64,000 nt of DNA from Chitinophagales bacterium (GTDB lineage Bacteria; Bacteroidota; Bacteroidia; Chitinophagales; UBA10324): the NCBI GenBank assembly GCA_013816805.1, contig JACDDS010000017.1, positions 1-64,000 on the forward strand, read 5' to 3'. Made by a program: the position numbers and the translations under genes. Each line of letters starts with the position of its first letter. The first letter of the stretch is position 1. This document shows positions 58,272 through 64,000 of this stretch, one piece after another. The notes beneath the pieces are model-generated. The model did not search any database and was not told where the DNA came from. It saw only the letters and a list, made by a program, of their open reading frames with translations.

Positions 58272-58859
58272 TTGTTCACTGGCATTATTGAAACTACCGG
58301 TAAAATTACTGATCTCGAAAAAGAAGGTTCTAACATACGCTTCACCATCCAGTCCCCTATTTCACCAGAATTAAAAATTGATCAGAGCGTTTCGCATGAT
58401 GGAGTATGTTTAACTGTAGTGAGTGTGCATGATGGCCATCACTCTGTTATTGCAGTTCAGGAAACTTTGAGTCGTTCCAATTTAAACAGGAAAACTGCAG
58501 GAACCATTATTAATCTCGAACGCTGTTTATTGTTAAATCAGAGGTTAGACGGACATATTGTACAAGGTCATATTGATGAATCAATAAGAATAAAGTCAAT
58601 AAAGGAAATGCAGGGAAGCTGGTTATTCACATTTTTCTTACGGGAAAAAGATAAATTTTTTTTAGTAGAAAAAGGGTCCGTATGTATAAATGGGGTAAGC
58701 CTTACGGTAAAAGAAGTAAAGAAAAAAAGTTTTTCTGTTGTGATTATACCCTATACGTTCGAGCATACTAATTTTCAATTCCTTAAGGAAAGTGATAAAG
58801 TGAACGTGGAATATGATATTATCGGAAAGTACTTTTTAAACTATTTAAAAAAGAAATGA
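58272..58859 (+). CDS. ribE: Riboflavin synthase (alpha subunit type)
   Basis: The 195-residue product starts at a TTG (FTGIIETTGKI) with no nearby ATG. It has two lumazine-binding beta-barrel domains: first with SHDGVCLTVV, second beginning GHIVQGHIDE and containing INGVSLTV. It converts two 6,7-dimethyl-8-ribityllumazine molecules to riboflavin. Length is typical of family. It lies 62 bp after the type B sorting-domain gene and 50 bp before the YkgJ-like gene. Also called ribC in some species. Confidence 0.95.
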   Translation: MFTGIIETTGKITDLEKEGSNIRFTIQSPISPELKIDQSVSHDGVCLTVVSVHDGHHSVIAVQETLSRSNLNRKTAGTIINLERCLLLNQRLDGHIVQGHIDESIRIKSIKEMQGSWLFTFFLREKDKFFLVEKGSVCINGVSLTVKEVKKKSFSVVIIPYTFEHTNFQFLKESDKVNVEYDIIGKYFLNYLKKK

Positions 58860-58911
58860 ACATCCAAAATGAAACATAGGAAAATTCAAATAGGGATCTG
58901 ATCTTTGTATT

Positions 58912-59508
58912 ATGGCTGCTTCACCAGAATATCAATTAATCCTACAGCAAATACAGGAAAAAGCACGGAAGGAAAAGAAGGAGAATCGTGTTTTATTCAA
59001 ACGTCTGAAAAAAAGTAAACCAATTGGTTTTGATAAGGCCTTTAAATATTATCATGACGTAGCATTTTCAAATACAAATTGCCTTGAATGCTCGAACTGC
59101 TGCCGCATAGCACAGCCGGTTTTCGATATGAAAGATATACGGCGACTTTCAAAACATCTTTTAATAGGCCCACGTGAGTTCATTAAAAAATATTTAAAAA
59201 AAGATCCCACCTACGAGTACCTGACAAAAACAACTCCCTGCCCATTTATTGGTGACGATAACAAGTGCCAGGTTTATGAGTTCAGGCCTTCCGGTTGTCG
59301 CACTTATCCCCCGGCTAAATTACGCCAGACACCTGAACAGCTGGATGTGATTCACGATAACATCGGTATTTGCCCTGCAATAAATAAAATGGTGGAAAAA
59401 ATTAAAGAAAGGTTTAGTCTCAAAGAGAGATTGCCTTTTTTCATTTCACCCGCATTGCAGGAACCTGTTTCTGTACCTGTATCAATCGCTGCTTCCGAAA
59501 ATTCTTAG
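58912..59508 (+). CDS. YkgJ family cysteine-cluster protein
   Basis: The 198-residue protein has the cluster pattern CLECSNCCRIAQPVF, then TTPCPFIGDDNKCQVYEFRP with GCRTYPPA and a last Cys in NIGICPA, fitting the YkgJ (CxxCxxCC) family of presumed Zn- or Fe-S-binding proteins. The N-terminus is basic and helical. Biochemical role unknown. Convergent with the ABC-F gene; a small stem ATTCTA/TAGAAT lies between them (59544-59561). Confidence 0.88.
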   Translation: MAASPEYQLILQQIQEKARKEKKENRVLFKRLKKSKPIGFDKAFKYYHDVAFSNTNCLECSNCCRIAQPVFDMKDIRRLSKHLLIGPREFIKKYLKKDPTYEYLTKTTPCPFIGDDNKCQVYEFRPSGCRTYPPAKLRQTPEQLDVIHDNIGICPAINKMVEKIKERFSLKERLPFFISPALQEPVSVPVSIAASENS

Positions 59509-59566
59509 TCAACTATTACGCAAGATTTTAATACAGATATCTGATTCTATAAAAGTAGAATTCACT

Positions 59567-61495
59567 TTATTTTCTTATTCCCTGCAGCTGCTCACTTAAT
59601 TCTGACCATCGGTTCATTTCTTTCTCGAGTTGTTGTTTATAAAGTGTGTAATGGGAATAGATCTCCTTTGTTTCTTCTGCAGGAAGTAATTCGGGTCTTG
59701 AAATTTTCAATTCCACATGGGAGATTGAGGTTTCGAGATCAGAAATTTTTTTTTCCGCCTCCGTTACCTGGCGCTCTAATTTTTTCCGATCCTTTTGAAG
59801 CTGCCTCGTGTCTTCAGACGAGATGAGTTTTGGAACTTCTTTACCATTCCTTTCGCTATTCTTTTGCAATTCAAGGTCGCGGAAAGTTTCGCTTTTCTGA
59901 GATTCTAAAAATTCATAAACCCCGCCGGCATATTCTTTAATGGACTGATTTTTAAAATAATAAATTTTATTCACTAAGCCATCCAGAAAATCACGATCGT
60001 GGGAAACTACTACTAAGGTTCCGTTATATTTATTCAGAGCTTCCTTCAATACTTCCTTTGATCGCATATCAAGGTGATTTGTTGGCTCATCGAGCACCAA
60101 AAAGTTGACAGGTTCTAATAATAATTTTGCCAGAGAAAGCCTCGATTTTTCACCACCGCTAAGTACTTTCACCTTCTTGTCCACATCATCACCACGAAAC
60201 AAAAACGCACCCAGCAAGCTTCTTACCCTGGAACTCATTTCACTTGGAGCTATTTTATCAATGGTATTAAATACCGTTTCTTCGCCACTCAGTCGGTCGG
60301 CCTGGTGCTGTGCATAAAAACCAATTTTTACATTGTAGCCTGGTTTTAATTCTCCTTTGGCCTCTTCTTCACCTACAATAATTTTTGCCATTGTGGTTTT
60401 TCCTTCACCGTTCCTTCCTACAAAAGCAATCCTGTCACCTCTGGAAATCTCGAATGAAATGTTTTGCAGAATGTTCTTATTGCCGAAGCTTTTATTGATA
60501 TGCTTCGCCTCAAATACCACCTGGCCCGAACGTTCTGCTTCAGGAAAACGAAAACGTATGGAGGAGGCATCTTCATCATCCACCTCTATCCGTTCTTTAC
60601 GGTCCAATTGCTTTATAAGTGATTGTGCAAATTTCGCCTTGCTTGCCTTATACCGGAATTTTTCTATAAGCACTTCCGTCTGCCTTATTTCCTTATCCTG
60701 ATTTTTCTTTTGTGCTAAAAGATGGTCCCGGCGCTCCTTCCTTAAATGAACATACTTGGAATAGGAGCATGGATAATCTTCAATTTTCTTATTGGATATT
60801 TCAATGGTTCTGTTTGTGACGCGATCTAAAAAGGCCCGGTCATGAGAGACCAGCACAACCGCACCAGCGTAATCCTGTAGAAATTCTTCCAGCCAGATAA
60901 TTGCTTCAATATCTAAGTGATTAGTAGGCTCATCAAGCAACAGCAGGTCCGGTTTCTGCAACAATAATTTCGCAAGCTCAATCCGCATCTGCCATCCTCC
61001 GCTGAATTCGCTTACGTTCCGCGAAAAATCTGTTCTTTCAAACCCCAATCCTAATAAAATCTTTTCCATCTGGCTTTCGAGCGTGCCTATACCCAGTATC
61101 TCCAAACGATGCCCCGCATCATGCCAGTCGTTCAGCAGATCGAGATATTCCTTCTCCTGATGATTTGCATGATGGCTTACACTTTCTGTAAGCTCTGCAT
61201 AGTGTTTTTCAAGATTTTTTATTTCAGCAAAGGCAGTTTCCGTTTCCCGCAGTACGGTTTTACTTCCGTTGAAATTTAACTCCTGTGAAAGATAGCCGCG
61301 CGTAAATTCCTTGGGAAAAGAAACAGTTCCTTCATCTGCGCTGTCATTACCTGCAAGTATTTTAAGAAGGGTAGATTTTCCAGCACCATTCTTTCCAGTT
61401 AATCCAATCCGGTCCCGGGGATTAATAAGAAAAGTAACATCTTCAAAAAGATATTCACCGCCATAATGCACACCAAGGTTAGTAACAGAAATCAT
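59567..61495 (-). CDS. ABC-F family ATPase (ribosome-associated type)
   Basis: The 642-residue soluble protein has two ATP-binding cassettes without membrane segments. Cassette 1: GKNGAGKSTLLKIL, SGGWQMRIELAKLLL, LLLLDEPTNHLD. Cassette 2: GRNGEGKTTMAKII, LSGGEKSRLSLAKLLL, FLVLDEPTNHLD. A linker rich in charged residues sits between them (about 245-310) and a C-terminal coiled coil at about 550-640 resembles that of Uup/YdiF. ABC-F proteins act on the ribosome during translation or confer drug protection; this one looks like a housekeeping member. A TAATTTTG -7-like element lies directly before the ATG. Confidence 0.95.
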   Translation of the reverse strand: MISVTNLGVHYGGEYLFEDVTFLINPRDRIGLTGKNGAGKSTLLKILAGNDSADEGTVSFPKEFTRGYLSQELNFNGSKTVLRETETAFAEIKNLEKHYAELTESVSHHANHQEKEYLDLLNDWHDAGHRLEILGIGTLESQMEKILLGLGFERTDFSRNVSEFSGGWQMRIELAKLLLQKPDLLLLDEPTNHLDIEAIIWLEEFLQDYAGAVVLVSHDRAFLDRVTNRTIEISNKKIEDYPCSYSKYVHLRKERRDHLLAQKKNQDKEIRQTEVLIEKFRYKASKAKFAQSLIKQLDRKERIEVDDEDASSIRFRFPEAERSGQVVFEAKHINKSFGNKNILQNISFEISRGDRIAFVGRNGEGKTTMAKIIVGEEEAKGELKPGYNVKIGFYAQHQADRLSGEETVFNTIDKIAPSEMSSRVRSLLGAFLFRGDDVDKKVKVLSGGEKSRLSLAKLLLEPVNFLVLDEPTNHLDMRSKEVLKEALNKYNGTLVVVSHDRDFLDGLVNKIYYFKNQSIKEYAGGVYEFLESQKSETFRDLELQKNSERNGKEVPKLISSEDTRQLQKDRKKLERQVTEAEKKISDLETSISHVELKISRPELLPAEETKEIYSHYTLYKQQLEKEMNRWSELSEQLQGIRK

Positions 61496-61499
61496 AAAG

Positions 61500-61507
61500 C
61501 AAAATTA
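61500..61507 (-). promoter_or_regulatory. Possible -7 element directly before the ABC-F start
   Basis: Minus-strand TAATTTTG fits TAnnTTTG, but ends only 4 bases before the ATG, implying a leaderless or very short-leader mRNA if real. Confidence 0.3.
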
Positions 61508-61701
61508 GTTGGTAGAGCCGATAAATTTTTTATCCTTTTCATTACGCTGGCATTGTCTCATTATTTTTTGCCTAAAATAAAAATGAAAAGAGTGGAAGGA
61601 GTAAGATAAACCGGGTCGTGATATAGAAAAATAAAAATGGAATGATTTATGCAAAAGGTTGATTTCAGAAAAAATTTTAATAAATTAAAACCCTTAAACA
61701 A

Positions 61702-62268
61702 ATGATTCACAATTCATTAAAGAAAGTATCTTACGGATTGGCGGCATTTTGTTTTACTCTTGGAGTGAACAATTTCGTTTTTGCACAGCAAACGTCCCCA
61801 ACCACACAGCCTTCAACGCCAACTACTCAGCCAACCACGCCCACTACACAGCCGAATACTCCGGTTACGGATCCTGATGTTCAAAAGAATAATATGGATA
61901 ACGGCAACAAGATTATGGATAAGGACAATAAGGGTATGGACGAAAACATGAACAAGAACGGTATGAAGGATTCATGGGAAGATTTTAGAAGCGATGTTAA
62001 GGCAAAATACCAAAAAGTAATGGATGAAGTTCAAGCTGTAAAGGAGCAGGCTAAAGAAAAGAAATTTGATGCTTCTCCTGACTTTAAGCAAGCCCTGGAC
62101 AGATTTGAATCACGCGCGAAAGAATTTGGCCGGCGCATGAGAGATGCAGATGAGGTTTCCGCAGATAAGAGAACTTCATTCAGAAAAGAAATGGATGAAG
62201 ATCTTGCCAGGCTGAATGCAGAACGTGATAAGTTGAAAGCTGCATACCAAAAGCAGATGGATAAATAA
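61702..62268 (+). CDS. Secreted Pro/Thr-rich protein with C-terminal coiled coil
   Basis: The 188-residue protein has a signal peptide (LAAFCFTLGVNNFVFAQ), a short PTTQPxTPTTQ repeat tract (about 30-55), an Asn/Asp/Met-rich linker (KNNMDNGNKIMDKDNKGMDE) and a long charged helix from about 95 to the end (EVQAVKEQAKEKKFDASPDF ... EMDEDLARLNAERDKLKAAY), predicted coiled coil. No family recognised. It is probably an envelope protein; the layout resembles the 48715 product. Confidence 0.8.
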   Translation: MIHNSLKKVSYGLAAFCFTLGVNNFVFAQQTSPTTQPSTPTTQPTTPTTQPNTPVTDPDVQKNNMDNGNKIMDKDNKGMDENMNKNGMKDSWEDFRSDVKAKYQKVMDEVQAVKEQAKEKKFDASPDFKQALDRFESRAKEFGRRMRDADEVSADKRTSFRKEMDEDLARLNAERDKLKAAYQKQMDK

Positions 62269-62285
62269 TTATAGATCTGGTAATA

Positions 62286-62318
62286 AAAAACCCATAACAG
62301 ACCGTTATGGGTTTTTTT
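62286..62318. terminator. Bidirectional rho-independent terminator
   Basis: AACCCATAAC and GTTATGGGTT form a stem around AGACC, with A-run before and T-run after, between the convergent 61702 and 62343 genes. Confidence 0.92.
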
Positions 62319-62342
62319 TATTTAGCAGATGAATTAAACTTG

Positions 62343-63911
62343 CTACACTGTAAATTTAATCCCCTGGGCTAATGACGAAGACGTTCCATAATTAATAGTA
62401 TTTGTCTGCCGGCGCATATACATTTTCCAGCTATCACTTCCGGATTCACGGCCACCGCCTGTTTCTTTTTCACCCCCGAATGCACCTCCAATTTCTGCAC
62501 CGCTTGTTCCTATATTAACGTTTGCAATTCCGCAATCACTTCCTGCTGAAGAAAGAAACTGTTCCGCTTCTAAAAGGTCCTGGGTAAAGATTGCAGAAGA
62601 CAGCCCCTGTGGTACATCGTTATGTAAATCAATTGCTTCTGCCATGGTTTTATATTTCATCAGGTATATTAGAGGGGCGAATGTTTCCTCTTTCACAATA
62701 GGTAAATTATGGTGTACTTCTGCTATACATGGAACTACATAACATCCCGATTCATATCCCTCACCATCCAGCACTTCACCACCTGTAAGAATACTGCCGC
62801 CTTGCTTTTCTACCTCATGTATAGCATCGGTATACATTTTAACAGCTCCGGTATCTATTAAAGGGCCTACATGGTTTTCAGGGTGGAGGGGATTGCCAAT
62901 ATTTAACTGATTGTATATCTTTTTAAGGCGATCTTTTACTTCTTCATAGACATTCTCGTGAATAATAAGACGCCTGGTAGAGGTGCAGCGCTGGCCTGCA
63001 GTTCCAACAGCGCCAAATGCAACGGCGTGCATCGCGAGGTCAAGATCAGCCTTTTCAGAAATAATTATTGCATTATTACCACCCAATTCCAAAATGCTTT
63101 TCCCCAGCCTTTCGCTTACCAGCTTGGCTACCCGTTTTCCAACCCGGGTGGAACCAGTTGCTGAAATAAGTGGGATGCGGGGGTCTTCCAGCATTATATC
63201 TCCAACCTCCTTTGAGCTTCCCGCAACCAAATTCAGTACTCCTTCAGGAATATCATTTTCTTTTAAAACCTTTGCAATCAATAACTGGGTGGCTACAGAA
63301 CACAGCATTACTTTTGAAGAAGGCTTCCACACAATAACATCACCACAAACTAAAGCAAGCATTGCATTCCAGCTCCAAACTGCAACTGGAAAATTAAACG
63401 CAGTTATTACTCCAACAATTCCGAGAGGGTGCCATTGCTCATACATCCGGTGGTGGGGTCGTTCTGAATGCATGGTCAGTCCATATAACTGTCTGGATAA
63501 ACCAACTGCAAAATCGCAGATGTCAATCATCTCCTGCACTTCCCCAAGCCCTTCCTGGTAACTCTTACCCATTTCATAAGAAACTAATTGTCCTAAAGAC
63601 TCTTTTTTGTTTCGCAGCTCTTCTCCAATCTGCCGGACGATATCGCCTCTTTTAGGAGCGGGAACTTTTTTCCAATCGGTAAAAGCTTTTTGAGCTGTTT
63701 GTATTACATTCTCGTAATCTTCACGTGAAGCAAGCCTCACCTTACCGATTAATTTGCCATCTGCCGGCGAATAGGATTCAAGTATTTCACCTGATGTATT
63801 GAGCCATTCTGTACCTGTAGATGCCCCGGAAGAAATAGGTTCTAACTGCAGCTTTTTTATAAAATTAAGCCCAGCAGTTTCAGCCGTCGCTGGTAATTTA
63901 ATATCGATCAT
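62343..63911 (-). CDS. amaB: Aldehyde dehydrogenase, ALDH7 / alpha-aminoadipic semialdehyde dehydrogenase type
   Basis: The start is taken at ATG 63911 (MIDIKLPATAETAGL), giving 522 residues, close to ALDH7 length; the frame is open further upstream but would start before the -7 element. Catalytic Cys lies in GTAGQRCTSTRR and the general-base Glu in LELGGNNAI; NAD fold motif SATGSTRVGKRV. The C-terminal segment SGSDSWKMYMRRQTNTINYG is typical of antiquitin-like enzymes, which oxidise aminoadipate semialdehyde (piperideine-6-carboxylate) in lysine breakdown. No other lysine-catabolism gene is visible here, so the substrate is a family inference. Confidence 0.9.
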   Translation of the reverse strand: MIDIKLPATAETAGLNFIKKLQLEPISSGASTGTEWLNTSGEILESYSPADGKLIGKVRLASREDYENVIQTAQKAFTDWKKVPAPKRGDIVRQIGEELRNKKESLGQLVSYEMGKSYQEGLGEVQEMIDICDFAVGLSRQLYGLTMHSERPHHRMYEQWHPLGIVGVITAFNFPVAVWSWNAMLALVCGDVIVWKPSSKVMLCSVATQLLIAKVLKENDIPEGVLNLVAGSSKEVGDIMLEDPRIPLISATGSTRVGKRVAKLVSERLGKSILELGGNNAIIISEKADLDLAMHAVAFGAVGTAGQRCTSTRRLIIHENVYEEVKDRLKKIYNQLNIGNPLHPENHVGPLIDTGAVKMYTDAIHEVEKQGGSILTGGEVLDGEGYESGCYVVPCIAEVHHNLPIVKEETFAPLIYLMKYKTMAEAIDLHNDVPQGLSSAIFTQDLLEAEQFLSSAGSDCGIANVNIGTSGAEIGGAFGGEKETGGGRESGSDSWKMYMRRQTNTINYGTSSSLAQGIKFTV

Positions 63912-63927
63912 CTTAAAGGATTTTATG

Positions 63928-63935
63928 CAAAAATA
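63928..63935 (-). promoter_or_regulatory. Bacteroidetes -7 promoter element for the ALDH gene
   Basis: Minus-strand TATTTTTG, 16 bases before ATG 63911; supports this start. Confidence 0.45.
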
Positions 63936-64000
63936 AATGAATGATTCGATGATTCTAAAAATCACGGAAATGCGCTCAAGCTATTAAGCTTTTACTGCAT

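Noticed and set aside
62983-63561. 192-residue plus-strand frame opposite the aldehyde dehydrogenase
   Set aside because: Antisense of a complete ALDH7-type gene; no supporting features.

Overview
The window looks like a chromosomal segment of a Bacteroidota member, most likely of the Chitinophagales/Sphingobacteriales branch. Evidence: several secreted proteins end in type 9 secretion (T9SS) type A or type B sorting domains; the succinate dehydrogenase has the Bacteroidetes layout with one large cytochrome b subunit; several genes have the phylum's TAnnTTTG -7 promoter element; and families such as DUF7948/SBBP, GEVED, DUF4142, DUF6580 and DUF922 are present. No tRNA, rRNA, CRISPR array, integrase or transposase was seen.

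Region 1-17.5 kb (minus strand) holds two tandem giant surface-protein genes. The upstream gene (3236-17464, 4742 aa) has a beta-helix-like N-terminus, a mosaic of Ig-like, GEVED and MAM-like modules, thirteen 78-residue BIG2-type repeats and a dockerin-like C-terminus. The downstream gene runs off the left edge; its visible part has a signal peptide, a possibly cohesin-like domain, an Ig-like domain and about ten copies of the same 78-residue repeat. Region 17.5-19.9 kb is non-coding: about 500 bases with no clear feature, then a mosaic of short palindromic repeats, part of which is a clean ~700 bp tandem duplication.

Region 19.9-32.8 kb contains an NfeD-type membrane protease, a LysM/RlpA-like protein, a large SBBP-repeat T9SS cargo, a Nudix hydrolase, a sirtuin, a DinB-like protein, an acyl-CoA carboxylase beta subunit, a UbiA-like membrane protein and a spore-photoproduct-lyase-like gene broken by an internal deletion. 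Region 32.9-38.7 kb has a secreted esterase pseudogene with four single-base frameshifts, a T9SS-exported sulfatase, MqnD of the futalosine menaquinone pathway, Maf and RNase HI.

Region 38.8-42.7 kb is a vitamin B12 module: a cobalamin riboswitch, a BtuB-like TonB-dependent receptor, a Dph6-like PP-loop ATPase and, convergent, a DUF6580 membrane protein. Region 42.7-49.4 kb holds a DinB N-terminal remnant, a five-fold zinc-ribbon repeat protein, prfB with a programmed +1 frameshift, and several small secreted or membrane proteins. Region 49.6-64 kb holds a T9SS type A protein, the sdhCAB operon, a T9SS type B protein, riboflavin synthase, a YkgJ-like cysteine-cluster protein, an ABC-F ATPase, a Pro/Thr-rich coiled-coil protein and an ALDH7-type aldehyde dehydrogenase.

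Functionally, MqnD (menaquinone) and the diheme-type SdhCAB fit a menaquinone-based respiratory chain. Riboflavin synthase supplies the flavin precursor used by SdhA. B12 uptake could support methylmalonyl-CoA mutase together with the carboxylase subunit, though the mutase is not in the window. The most unusual items are the paired giant repeat proteins with nested domains, the duplicated intergenic repeat mosaic, the zinc-ribbon penta-repeat protein and two recently broken genes.
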